This document shows, one piece after another, positions 44,185 to 55,516 of a stretch of 64,000 bases of DNA. Each line of letters begins with the position of its first letter. The first letter of the stretch is position 1. Both the position numbers and the translations under genes were made by a program. The notes under the pieces were generated by a model. That model was not told the DNA's origin and made no database searches. It worked only from the letters and a program-made list of their open reading frames with translations. This DNA comes from Erigeron canadensis (Eukaryota > Streptophyta > Magnoliopsida > Asterales > Asteraceae), in NCBI RefSeq assembly GCF_010389155.1, contig NC_057761.1, forward strand, positions 20,152,501-20,216,500. Reading direction: 5' to 3'.

Positions 44185-46568
44185 TTAGTTTAAAGGTTTA
44201 CGAACCCATCGACTGATGGGTTCTCTAGATCCATAAGGATGGATCCCAGCTGGTATCTGGTTGATTTCACTTTCAAAAATAGTGGGTTTCTCAGTAAACA
44301 CCACTGGAACTGAGAGTTTTGAAACCTTTTTCCTTTTCTTGTCAATAGGTGTGCTCGATTTTTCTTTCTTGGAAAAAGGTTTTGTATTTTGTTTAGGGCC
44401 AGATGAAGTACCCTCAAAATTGTTAATTCTTGCATTACAACTTTGAACTTGACGAGCCAGTAGTTGAAACTGACTCTCCAGCCTTAAGAAAATATTTTCT
44501 TCAGATGACACCATAGCCTTTCCAGTTGACTGTACTTTTGGCTTAGGTGTGGGAACAACATTCTTCTTTTTCTGAACCTGGGGTTCTTTAGAAGATGATT
44601 GAGGCAAAGGTTTATTCTGCTTAACCTTCTTGACTGGAGCATTCATCTGGGGAGCTCCGGTCTTAACCTCAGACAATTGAACAGGAGGAATAATACAAGT
44701 TTTAGGTGTTGTTGGTTCATCATAGATAGTGCTAGGTTTTAACACTTCAGGCATTCGGTCAACAATAGGTATTAATGCAGCAGCATTAACATCACCCCCC
44801 AGATATGCACGTTTTTGGGAGGGGTACTGGTTACGTGCAGCATCATATGGTTTCTTGGTCTTAAGCCATGACTGAATAACATGTTTTTCTTTTGATAAAA
44901 GATTTTCCAGTTCTTCTTTTTCTTGGACCAGTTGTTCAGTAACCAAAACTTGTGCTTGAAAGCGAGTTCAATATCTTGCAATTCTTTTAACTTAGATTAT
45001 AAGTTTGTCATTTCAGAAACATCTGTTTCAAGATTATTTGACATTTCTGAACGAACAGTTTCCACAAACATTAAATCAGAGTTTAAAGCTTCAGCAATGT
45101 CCAATTTTAATTCAGGATCAGTTTCTTTGTCATAATTTATTACCTTTTTAACGACAATGTCCACCCATCTTCCAGATGTGACATTTTCTTTCACCAGATG
45201 CTCTTCATCAGCTAGTGCCATATAACAACAATCTATTTCCTCTTCATCATCAATTGATGAGTCATCAGAGGGAACCCATTCTTCTTTTGTCACCATGCAT
45301 TTATTATTATCTTTCTCTGCAGACATGAGAGCAATTTGAGCCTTAAGCTTTTTGTATTTTATTCTGTAGCTATCATCAGGCTTGTTATAAGAAGTTGATG
45401 GACCAGATTGTGAGATAAACTGGTTGGACTTGCACTCTTTCATGAAATGACCTTTTCTGCCACACTTAAAGCATGTCAGATTGGTCTTGTCAGTGGAAGA
45501 CCTGGGTGCAATGTGTCCAGTGGGTCTGTTAGCTCTAGCTTTGAAACGGTTAAACGTTTTAGCCATCATAGCCATCAGATCATCACTATCAGTTTCATCA
45601 TAATCTGGAGAGATATTATTCATGACTCCAGAATCCATTAATTCAGACATCATCTTCTTCATCAAAAATACATTCTCGGAAGACATTAATGCTACACATG
45701 ATTGTTCAGTATGACTAACCACAGGGGAACTACTGGAGGTATGATTAATAGCATCTTTTTCTGCCTCAATTCTCTGGGCTTGATTTTCTTCAGTGAATCT
45801 AAAGGGTCCATACAAAGATGACAGAGTATGGGAATGCAAGATTTTACCTTGTCTCAAGACCACGATCATATGGGACCATTTTGAAGGAAGAATATCACAA
45901 AAATTTTCAAGAAGTATGTCCTTGTCTTTTTCTACCCCAAGCCCTCTCAACTGGTTTATGATGGACATAAATCTGGTGTAGGTCCCAGTAATGATTCATT
46001 GGGTAGGGCAAAAAAATGACTCGTACTTCTTATTTAAAGCCACTTTCCTGGTAACAATAGTATCACCACCACCTTCATACTGGTTCACTAGTTCATCCCA
46101 CATGCTTTTGGCACTAGGATAAAGAACTAGTGTGGGAATAAGAGCTTCAGGAACGACCCCGAGGATCATGACTTTTAAGGTAGTGTCAATATTGACCAGT
46201 CTCCTTTCCTCTTTAAACCAGTGTTCCTCTCTCCTTTCCCTCCCAGATCTTGCTCCAGTTGGATCAAAAAGTGGATTGAGAGGACTTCTAGGAATATAGG
46301 GTCATTCATTTAAAATTTTAAGCATATTCCTCTCAATACCAGTAACATGTAATAACATCCTAGCTTTCCACATGCCAAATTCATCACTATTCCCACTGAA
46401 TTTGGGAACAGGAGTGTTTGAGTAGTGCACATGCACGTGTGGAGAAGCAGGAATATGAGGTGGTGGTGGTGGATTATTGTTAGCATGGTCATTGGTTTGT
46501 TCAAATTCATTTATGGGTGGAGGTCCAGTGTTTAAATGGTTTCCTTGTGTATTATCTGGGTTGGCCAT
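44185..46568 (-). pseudogene. Element B gag
   Basis: The ATG at 46568 (MANPDNTQG) is only 38 bp from the primer site, a very short leader. Fragments: 46568-46302 (Pro/Asn-rich start, VPKFSGNSDEFGMWKARM), 45968-44997 (Gag core and zinc knuckle CFKCGRKGHFMKEC, intact, about 45430-45470) and 44946-44185 (Lys-rich tail, coiled-coil start). The 46301-45969 stretch also shows Gag-like sequence with a stop. A frameshift lies near 44950. The product would coat the element RNA. Confidence 0.85.
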
Positions 46569-46605
46569 CAAGAAAATGCAGATCTAGGCAAGTATGTTAG
46601 CCTTC

Positions 46606-46618
46606 TGCTCTGATACCA
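46606..46618 (-). promoter_or_regulatory. Element B primer-binding site (tRNA-Met type)
   Basis: The minus strand reads TGGTATCAGAGCA, 2 bp from the LTR end at 46621. Confidence 0.9.
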
Positions 46619-46620
46619 AT

Positions 46621-47576
46621 TGTGAAGTCCCTCACTCGATGGTTTAACCCACAAGTGTAGAATAACTAGTCAAGTAATCACTAGATAGGACTAGTATTAA
46701 ATGTCAAGTAAGCATTAGATTGGACTAGTATTACGATAAATATAAATTCAAGAATATATATAACGTAATACGTACTTAAGCAATATAAAGATAAGCAAGT
46801 AAGTAAATAGTGAGACACAATGTAATTTTCAAGTGTATTTTATTTATTGATGTTAAATAAAATACAAGGTTGTTGCGGAATAAGATATTACAAAGTAAGT
46901 ATCTAAACAACCTATGAATTACAAGTGATCTAATCTTTGCTAAATAAACTCTTTGATCGAAATACTTAAAGTTGTGAAGTATGACTGTTTAGATCGAGAG
47001 TATTTGAGTGAAGGCACCAAATTACAAAAGTGTGTAATTTGGACGAGGAAGTGACTTAGTATTTATAGGCAAAAAGAATAAATAAAATATTCTTTTTGCC
47101 GTACAAATATGGTTACATGCATTTAAGGAAATTACTTTAATTCCTTAAAGCATTGATTAAAGTACAAGAATAAAGTCACATGATAGTGACTTGTCTTCTA
47201 ATTAACCAACCACCTTTTCATGGGTGTAAGGCTTTTAATAAAAGACAAATGGATTGTCCGGTTAAAGGCATAAAGTCAATTCCTCGGAATCAGTGTTCAA
47301 ACTTGTAAGGTCTAGAACACTGGACTCCAGTCAGGAGATCTGGTAAGTCTTCCAATGAGCTCCGCTATTTGTCAGACTTCTTTCTTCAGACTTCAGTGAG
47401 AATATTCTTCAGTGGAAAGATCTTGACTGGAGTGAAGTCCAGTGAACGAATCTGGTGGAATCCAGATTTCTGTACAAGTAAGTTATTCACTGGTCTTCAC
47501 ATAATTTCTGGACAAATCTTCAGAGGGCTCCAGTAATCACGTCTGGAGCGAGTCCAGTTATCTGGACCTAACAACA
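46621..47576 (-). mobile_element. Element B 5' LTR (956 bp)
   Basis: The plus strand begins TGTGAAGTCCC after the primer site and ends CTGGACCTAACAACA. The outer part (47290-47570) is packed with CTGGA/TCCAG words in both orientations, probably U3 control sequence. TATTTATAGGC at 47060-47070 reads GCCTATAAATA on the minus strand, a likely TATA box. Confidence 0.8.
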
Positions 47577-48022
47577 CATGAACCGAACAACCCTTTGTTA
47601 CTATCCCTTAAAGTCGAACCAACCAAAACCCGAAAACCCTTTTTCTTGGAGGGTTCGGCCGAAGCCAAGAAGAGAGGGAAGAGAGGAGAGAATAAAGTGC
47701 GAATGAATGCTAAAAACCTTAGATTTAAGCCTCCATTTATAGGAAGATCAAGTTAGATCAAGGCTTGAAAAGCCTTAATCAAAACCGGCCCCCCTATAGG
47801 AAAATTAGGGTCAAACACTAATTTCCTATTTTCACATTTAATCCTCCTCTTTAATTAATTAAATACAATTAATCTTTTAATTATGTTTAATTAATCATTT
47901 CGTAATCAAACTAATTAATACTTTAATTAAGAATATAGAGTTACCGTATCATTTTGTGTGATACCGCAGGCTTAAATTATTTCCGGACATACGATTTATA
48001 ATAAAATAATCACACTCCAACA
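47577..48022 (-). mobile_element. Truncated 5' LTR of element A
   Basis: CATGAACCGAACAACCC onward matches the A 3' LTR from about 26046 to its end at 26519. The first roughly 230 bp of the LTR (plus-strand order) and the primer site are absent. The end CACTCCAACA is followed by the target duplication TATAA. Confidence 0.88.
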
Positions 48023-48027
48023 TATAA

Positions 48028-48676
48028 TACATTAGGACTCAACAGAACCTTCCACGTATTTGTGAAACGTGCAAATTAGCTACCAAGAGAAAAGCATGTT
48101 CAGGAAATTGATAGTGTATGTTATGTTTTCATAGATATAATTTACGTAACTAGATTGCTTAATGTATGTTATGTTTCTTCGATTGACAAGGTCAGGAAAT
48201 TTTTACTTTTTATGATAGTGGATATGATGCTTGAAATTAAAGAAATAATTAAAAGTAAGTTTTGATTCTTACAATGATAAAATACACAACATATATAATG
48301 TGGTTCCTCATCAATTCTTCTAGTATTGTGTTGTTAGTAAATCTTCTTTTAATAGGTTCCTATCTCAATGGAGTTTTTTTCTTTGTAATGTAGTATGTTA
48401 AAAGATGGGAAAAAAAAAATCTATTGAAAGGTAATATTTTTACACAAATTTTCTATTAAAGGGAACCACATTAAATGGCAGTAGTGACGTGGCGTTTACA
48501 AAAAGCTGGCGTTAAAAACTAACAACGTTCCTTTCATTGCGAAATTGATAGAAATGAGATCATTTAAATAGACGAAAACTAAATAAGTTCACTTTATTAG
48601 GAAATTTATGTAAGAAGGTTATTTTTTTATGGTTTTTTTCCTTAAAGATATGCTCTTTTTATTTGTTGCATGTTAG
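48028..48676. other. Intergenic or intron, nothing recognised
   Basis: AT-rich. If the exon that follows is real, this may be intron or upstream sequence; its last bases (TGCATGTTAG) make a passable splice acceptor. Confidence 0.35.
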
Positions 48677-48677
48677 A

Positions 48678-48756
48678 GCGTAACAGTGGATGATTTGCAA
48701 CCACGGCCAATTTTATGGTTTGAAGATTCCGAGGGAGAGTCTTCGGAAAAGAGAAG
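48678..48756 (+). CDS. Possible orphan exon of an unidentified host gene
   Basis: Between an acceptor-like GTTAG and a donor GTACGT lies an open frame reading SVTVDDLQPRPILWFEDSEG and continuing Glu/Ser/Lys-rich. Base composition and the acidic motif look like real coding sequence in an AT-rich desert, but I do not recognise the family and see no partner exons within several kb. It could be a gene relic or fragment captured by a transposon. Confidence 0.35.
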
Positions 48757-49984
48757 GTACGTACCTTGACTTCTAACATTTAAGTTCCTGCCAACAATTG
48801 CAACACTAATTGAAATATCACATATTCTATTCTTCATCATATATCACATCCCAACTTATGGTTAGTTTGTTAGTGATCTGGTTGTATACACTCTAGCAAA
48901 AGGTTTAGAATGACAAAGAAGCCCAAGCCCTGTGGTCCTTTGAACCAAACTCACCCTTCCTCAAGACCTCAACAACCGTCCGTAAGGCCACGCAATGTAC
49001 ACTTCTCACCATGTCCAAAAAATATACATTTCTTGTCAAATATATCATCAAGGTTCTCTCCATATCTGATATGTAATATATGAGTAATCACGTCCAAAAA
49101 TTCATAAATTAGTTTCAAAAAAAAATCGTTTTTGAGCACTCTAGGCTTCTTAGAAACTCATTATGTGCGCAATGCTTGTTTGATGCACAATTTACTAATT
49201 TGGTAATTAGTTGAGTTGAGAGAATTGATCCCTGATCATACGAATTATATAGTGATGTTATAATTGTATTAATGGATTGGAACCTTAAAATGGTGTTTAA
49301 ACATAGCAACTATTATATTTGAATTCACCAACGAATTGAGAGTTGTTGTGCGTATCTTGGGTTGAGAATTCAAAATTATTAAATGTGTTTACTCTTATTT
49401 CCTCTCTCATGTTGGTCTCGTATCAAAGTATTATGTTTATTATTTAAGAACAATTATTACTTTATTAGTACGTCGGAAATTAACATTTGGGTTATGTAAA
49501 ATAAGCGGTTTAGCCCACATTTGGTCTTGTACGGTTCAAAGTCCGGCCCATACATATGAACAAGTTTTGAGGCCCATATATAGTCTCAAGGAACCGACGC
49601 TTGGGTCGTTACAATCACAAATCGAAGAGGTACTTCAATAACTGCTTTACGGTCTTCTTGCGAGTATTTAAAGGATTTTCACAACTCTAGTCAAGGTAGT
49701 ACGAGTAGTTTTTTTATTTTGTATACAATGGAAATCAAGTTTGTCTGTTTATTGTTCATAAATTCCATTTGTTTGTTCACAACATTTTGTTTGTTCACAC
49801 GTACATTTCGTTACTTTACTTCAATTTTGGCTTGAGACATGCTAGGAGTAATATTAGAGAATATCAAAGTGTCAAAATTGTGAGATTTGTGTACTACATG
49901 AGGCGTCCAGTTTGTGTTAATCATGGTCAAGTAATAGACAAGCGTTACAAAATAAATAGCAGAGCTTGAAGTTATTAAATCTCT
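48757..49984. other. Intergenic, nothing supported
   Basis: No gene found. A GGCCCA-rich stretch (49515-49580) and low-complexity T/A runs are the only notable features. Confidence 0.4.
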
Positions 49985-49992
49985 TTGTAAAT

Positions 49993-50580
49993 TGTGACGG
50001 TGTACCCCTCCGAATCGCCATACGAAGGACATTATAACAAGAACTCCTTTCGTATCACCTTGCGAAGGGCAGTTAATACGAAGCATAAAAGAAGTTACCA
50101 AGAAGCACGATGCGAGATCAGCTATAAAATTAACATGAATCTCTTCCAAAGATAAACACAACTAATTACTTAAACCGGAATCTTCTAGGAGACCTCCTAA
50201 CAAGATCAAATCGGATAAGCATGGTAAGTGGATCAAGCCTATAGAGAAGAAATAGGATAAACCCTAACATCCTCCTTCAAGGAACCTTCTCCACAAAAGG
50301 AGGAGGACTTCTCTATAAATACCCACATTCACCATTCAATCGACATCATCACCAACACACATATACTATATACACGATCACCGATCGAAACCTTCACATA
50401 AACCCTAAAAGTCGAATACCATTCGACTATCAACATCCTCAACTCTTAGTTGGCGTAAAGGAACATCGTTCCTACCTTCGGGGAATCGCCAACAAACTCT
50501 AAAAATCTTTTAGGGTTCTTTCTTCAAAACACCTTCAATCCAAAAAGTGTCTCGACGCGGTTTGGTGCACAATCAAATTA
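49993..50580 (+). mobile_element. Possible isolated Gypsy-type LTR fragment
   Basis: A TG start (TGTGACGGTGTACCCC), a TATA box CTATAAATA (about 50313), CCCTAAAAG stretches, and an end GACGCGGTTTGGTGCAC that recalls the junction of Tat/Athila-type LTRs with their primer site. No second copy, target duplication or internal coding sequence is seen. Confidence 0.35.
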
Positions 50581-50699
50581 CATACATCGAAATGTGAATT
50601 TAAACAAAGTATACTAAGAACAAAAATAAAAATAACAATAAACCTTTTGAAATTATCTAGCTAGCTATATATCTTTGTAAAGTACTAAAGTATATCAAG

Positions 50700-52533
50700 T
50701 GTTAGAGTATGATCATGTTAATTACAAAACGTATGTCTGGGAATAATTTAAGCCTACAGGGTCACACGAAATGACACGGTAACTCTATAAAATCTTTATA
50801 TATACTAAAAGACAACTGAACTAATAACTTATTAACCAGTCATATCTCTCAATTTTATCTAATTGAAAATTGATAATGTCATAATTATAATAAATAAATT
50901 ATAATTTACAATTTACAGATATCTATACAATTGATCAATATATATCTAAAACATGCAATATATATAATTTATGGATGCTTTAAATACTCTTTGGTTCCAT
51001 GTCAATTTACAGATTATAATATATACTTAAAACATGCAACGTATTATATAATTTAGGGACACATCATATGTATTATATATATATATATTATGCAGGTTAG
51101 CATTTTGGACAGGAGATTATAATTGAGAGGATACAATATAGAATTGAAGTTAAAAAACTTCTATGAATGTATGACTATATCGGTAAATATAGTACAAGCC
51201 AAAAAGAACCATGATGGATCGACCTTTTCTACTAAAATAACTTATGAGGCTTTTTATTAAAATGAAGGTGAAAGTTTAATACATTAAAAGTTATAGCCAT
51301 GAGTTTATTACTTTACATAACTTTTAATCAGTTTTTTGTGTTTTGATATCTAATGATGAGTTCCTTTTATATGTAATAGGCATACGCAATCCAAATTACA
51401 AAGGTATCTGTTTTTACTATATTTTGAGTTTTGGATAGTAGCACAATATAATCCTAATGATATTTACAAAACTACACTCAAGAAGCAAACATGCTATTTA
51501 ATGATTCGGTTCAACAGTATGACTAATAAAAACATGTCGTTTACGTATCGAGCTACATTCAAACACTTTATAATCCAACCAAGTTTAACGTTTTATCTAA
51601 TCCAACCAACTATATTAGCTATATACGTACATATAGTTGGTACAAAACTTGCGATAAAGCGATCGAGGACACTCGCGAAGGCCAACGATGAGTACAAACG
51701 GAATGATGCAAGGGACCTCGACAACTCCCAACACCGACGGGTGGCGAATGGGACGTGGTCATAACATTTTTAATTACGTTTTTACGATCTTTCAGGATTG
51801 CTTTTTAGATATTTTCTTTTGAATTAATAACACTTTTTAGATTGTGTATAGTTAAACTTTGATAATAATCTAATCTTTATAATAAAATAAACCCGTGTAT
51901 TTGACACGGGTCTAAAATCTAGTTAGTTATTATATTAATGTAATATATAACAATTAATTGATCACGAAATAATTAATTTAAATAATTAAAGAGTTAATTG
52001 TATTTAATTAATTAAAAGGAGGTCAATTGTGAAATAAGAAAATTAGAGTTGGCTCTAATTCCTTATGGAGGGGGCCAAAATTTCTCAAGGTTTTTGGCCT
52101 TGGGATGACTTGGTCACCGTCTAAAACCCTAAGAATTAACCCTATAAATAGAGGGCTTAAGCAAAAGTTTTAATTATTCCTTCACATATAAAATTCTCTC
52201 CTCTCATCCTTATTTGGTTCGACCAAAACCCCTTTAAAGGGTTTTGGTTTTTGCCGTTCAACACCACATGGATTATATGTACATAATTGATGCTTGGTTT
52301 CATATGGCATTATTTATGGATTTGTTTGTTTTAGTCGACAACAAGGGATTTTCGGTTCATGGGGTTTTTGATATTAGGGAGTTACACAAAGGGTTGTGAA
52401 TTAGTTCGTGATCAGCGTATTATATAGCATACGGTATAAGGGGTGTTTAGTGTGTGATCGTAAAAGGGTTTTACTTTAAACCCTACAATAATAATAATAA
52501 TCTATTTATTAATTAGATGTATACATTCTAACA
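50700..52533 (+). mobile_element. Solo LTR of the element A family, split by a Helitron
   Basis: Starts TGTTAGAGTATGATCATG, ends CATTCTAACA, and is flanked by perfect duplications TCAAG (50695-50699 and 52534-52538). Without the Helitron it is 704 bp, practically the length of the A LTR (703 bp), and it shares AATTTAAGCCTAC, GGGTCACACGAAATGACACG and the TATAAATAGAGG region. Its orientation is opposite to element A. It arose by LTR-LTR recombination. Confidence 0.9.
50793..51922 (+). mobile_element. Complete non-autonomous Helitron (1130 bp)
   Basis: The 5' end TCTTTATATATACTAAAAGA follows an A. The 3' end is an 8-bp perfect hairpin (ACCCGTGT ATTTG ACACGGGT, 51891-51911), then CTAAAAT and CTAG (51919-51922), followed by T. 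No target duplication is made, as expected. The solo-LTR sequence is continuous on both sides. The interior contains a GC-richer stretch (51645-51765) that might be a captured gene fragment. No Rep/helicase. Confidence 0.9.
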
Positions 52534-52717
52534 TCAAGTGTAATTGAAAAATTAGGTAACGAGCTAATCAGCACATTTAGCTTAATTTTTGCTGGTGACA
52601 TGGCTTTTATGTGAACTAAATTATATTGTTTAATTTTGAATGATTGTTAGGATACATACGCAGACAAATCTGGCCAACCAATATATGAGTATTATATATA
52701 CTAGTCATATTTACGAT

Positions 52718-53229
52718 CACTACAAGAAAAATGTTAATTAGTGACGACTTTGCTTAGTGACGATTAAAATTTGGTCACTAATAACCTCAATTAGTTACCA
52801 TTAAGAAAAAGTGATCACTAAATTTGGCCACTAAACAAACTTAGTGGCCAAAAAATAATATTTTTTGGTCTCTAAACAAAATTAGTCACGGACCTTTAGT
52901 GACGAAGAGTGACAAAAAGTGACCACTTAAAATTTGGTCACTAATTTATCATAGTGACCAAATTTTCGTCACTAATTTTGTTTAGTGACCAAATTTTGGT
53001 CATTATGATAAATTAGTTACCAAATTTTAAGTCGTCACTTTTCGTCACTAAAGGTCCATGACTAATTTTGTTTAAAGACGAAAAAATGTTATTTTTTGGC
53101 CACTAAATTTGTTTAGTGACCAAAATTAGTGATCACTTTTTCTTAATGGTAACTAAATGAAGATATTAGTGACCAAGTTTTAGTCGTCACTAAGCAAAGT
53201 CGTCACTAATCAACATTTTTCTTGTAGTG
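52718..53229. mobile_element. CACTA (En/Spm) MITE, 512 bp, fully foldback
   Basis: The termini CACTACAAGAAAAATG and CATTTTTCTTGTAGTG are exact complements, with the 3-bp duplication GAT on both sides (52715-52717 and 53230-53232). The interior is a long imperfect palindrome of AGTGACCAAATTT-type words. No transposase. Confidence 0.92.
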
Positions 53230-53232
53230 GAT

Positions 53233-53423
53233 CAGAGGCGGTAGCAGGAAAAAATTACAAGAGAGTAAACTTAGAAAACTTATGAAAAATAAATCTAAAA
53301 GGGGACAAAATGTTAAAACCTATAAAATTTTTTTAAAAATTTATAAAAAATTTAAAAATATATAACAAAATTTAAATTTGAAAGAGAGCATTAGACCCCT
53401 TGCCCCTTTTAGTACCGCCCCTG
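53233..53423. mobile_element. hAT-like MITE, 191 bp
   Basis: The ends CAGAGGCGGTA and TACCGCCCCTG are inverted repeats of the common plant CAGGGGCGG type. The flanking 8-mers TTTACGAT (52710-52717, on the far side of the CACTA MITE) and TTTACGAG (53424-53431) match at 7 of 8 positions, as expected for an hAT target duplication. Confidence 0.68.
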
Positions 53424-53431
53424 TTTACGAG

Positions 53432-54477
53432 CACTTCCAGTCTTCCAAAGTTGTCGTATGTCAATACTCATCAGTTTTACCAAACTAGCGGATCTGCTCC
53501 ACTTTACTTTCAAACTTTAATTTTCAAACTAATACATCACCATCAACAATACTTTATTACTTCATAATCATTTTTGAATTTTAATATATAACTTTATATG
53601 TCATAATACCCCAAATTAAAGATCTTAAATTTTACACAACTACGACGACTGCCACGCCGTCAAGCTCCACCTTTTAGTTAAGTGTCTCTATTACACAAAT
53701 GAGGATTTGTATAAACTATAATATAATTCGCATCACTAATTAGCTTTAAGACAAATATTCTAGCAGTCAACCGACATGATAAAAGTGTTGGGAAAAGATC
53801 GAGCCATCGAGTTGGACTCCATGTAGATAGCAAATATATTGGTTTTTATATCGATTTACATTTTAATGTCAACATCGTCTTTCATGACAAAATAGACTAA
53901 TAATATGAAAATAGTTTTTTCCCTTATAAGGTAAATTTAATTAGATTTACCCGTACTGCTTCTTCATATATGCGAGTATGCGACTATAATCTCAGAAAAA
54001 CCAAGTCATTTTCAGACATATATAACTGATAACTCTTGTCTTTAATCCGAAGAACATATTTTTATTTCAAAAAATTAACTTTAAATGACAAAATTTATTA
54101 AATCAAGCAAAATATAGAAAACTTTAGGAGATAAGATTTCATTATACAAAGCGGCTAATTTGCCACAAAGACTACAACATATTATATTATATTATACTAT
54201 ATTATATTATATTATATTATATATATATTTATATATATATTATATTATTACAATGGTATGTGAACAGTAATAAACATTAATTGAATAATTATTTAGATTA
54301 CAGAATATAAAACGAAACTTTTACTGAAAAAAGTGGTTTTGGTTCTACTTGGTATATGAGAGCTACATGATTCAAAACCTAGCACGTTTACCATCTCTTT
54401 TGGTTTTGGTTTAACATTTTAAGGATTTTAAAATTTACATTTTATCCCCTTCTGTTCTATTATATGTCTCTTTTTTC
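53432..54477. other. Intergenic, nothing recognised
   Basis: AT-rich, with an ATTAT-type microsatellite at about 54180-54250. No ORF or RNA gene supported. Confidence 0.45.
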
Positions 54478-55330
54478 TTTTGTACTTGAAAAATGACAGT
54501 TGGCCTCTTTTGCTTTTGTTTTTTTTTTATTTTATTTTAATTTTTATTTTTTATCTTAAGAATTCTTTATATTTATATAACTTTTCTTTTTACACATTTT
54601 ATTATTATTTTTTTTGTTCTTCTTTTAAGAATTTTTTCAAACAACTTTTTATACATTATATATTATATTTTTTTAGTTTTTTTTTTTTTTTAATATGGAG
54701 TATTTGGTTTATTTTTGTCTACATTTGTTAAATGTTTGTTTTTATTTTCGGTAAGATTTATCTTTTTCTTTTTACATTTCATTTGCAACTTTTGTTTTTG
54801 CAAATTTTTCACTATAAAATATTTCCCTTTTCATTAAACTTTTTTTTTTTCTTCAAGTATTCTTAGTAGCATATTTTTTACTAATATATTTTTAAAAGTT
54901 ATTTTTTCTTTCTTAAATTTTTACTTATCATATTTTTTAGCTTACCTTTGATATTCAGTTTGCTTTTGTCAACATTTTGTTTATTGTTTGTTTCTATTTT
55001 GGGTAACATTTTTTTTTCTTATAATATTTCCTTTGCAACTTTTGGTGTTTTTTAGCAATTTTTTGAATATAACATATTTGCTTTCTCATTAAATTTTTCA
55101 TTTGTTTTTTTTTCCTTCAAGTATTCTTGGTAACGTAGTTTTTACTTATATATATATAATTTTTACAAAAATTCTTAAATTTTTGTTGTAATACTTTGTT
55201 TGTGTTTATTTTTGTATTTTTCGGAAAAATTTATCTTTTGGTGATCTTTGGGAGTAAACATAAACATAATAGTGTTGTTGTGATATTAATCTTAAAAAAT
55301 ATAACCATTTTTGTATCATTTTTCTAACGT
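54478..55330. repeat. T-rich strand-asymmetric tract
   Basis: About 800 bp with very long T/TTTC runs on the plus strand. Diverged repeated phrases recur, for example TTTGCAACTTTTG, CATTAAA(C/T)TTTT and TTCAAGTATTCTT(A/G)GTA (54853 and 55116), so at least part is an old tandem duplication of about 260 bp. Open frames here are low complexity, not genes. Confidence 0.6.
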
Positions 55331-55485
55331 GTTTGTGCTATTGCTTTGTAGCAAATACACATTTGATTACCAGTCACGTTGCACCAACCAAACCTTTTTT
55401 ATGTCAATATGAAAGCAATTACATCTACAATGTTGTATTTATGATATTTTATTTAAAAAACAAAACACGCGAAATGAAAATTGCG

Positions 55486-55516
55486 ACCCCGCATTGCGGG
55501 GTTATGAACTACCTAG
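55486..55516 (+). mobile_element. Candidate Helitron 3' terminus
   Basis: A perfect 8-bp hairpin (ACCCCGCA T TGCGGGGT, 55486-55502) is followed ten nucleotides later by CTAG (55513-55516). The next base is G, not the usual T, and no 5' end was found. Confidence 0.4.

Larger units (their letters stand above)
36256..47576 (-). mobile_element. SIRE-like Copia element B, 3' LTR deleted
   Basis: In minus sense: LTR (47576-46621), primer site, gag, protease, integrase, RT, RNase H, an intergenic region with a TATA box, and a long extra ORF to about 36262, where the element stops without a 3' LTR. The RT type and the long ORF after pol fit the SIRE/Maximus lineage (family knowledge). B lies inside the 5' LTR of A: the right flank CATGAACCGAACAACCC resumes A LTR sequence. 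Confidence 0.82.
25817..48022 (-). mobile_element. Copia element A, whole locus including nested insertions
   Basis: The outer ends are TGTTAGAATATG (25817) and CACTCCAACA (48022), flanked by the identical 5-bp duplication TATAA (25812-25816 and 48023-48027), so this was one insertion. In minus sense the order is truncated 5' LTR, then foreign element B, A leader, gag, a Gypsy solo LTR, pre-integrase, integrase, RT, RNase H, 3' UTR and 3' LTR. Roughly 15.6 of the 22.2 kb is nested foreign DNA. Confidence 0.85.

Noticed and set aside
51501..51764. 87-codon ORF as an independent gene
   Set aside because: Lies inside the Helitron and has no recognisable domain; recorded only as possible captured sequence.
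54480..54731. 83-codon ORF rich in Phe, Tyr and Leu
   Set aside because: Low-complexity translation of a T-rich tract; no start context, no family features.
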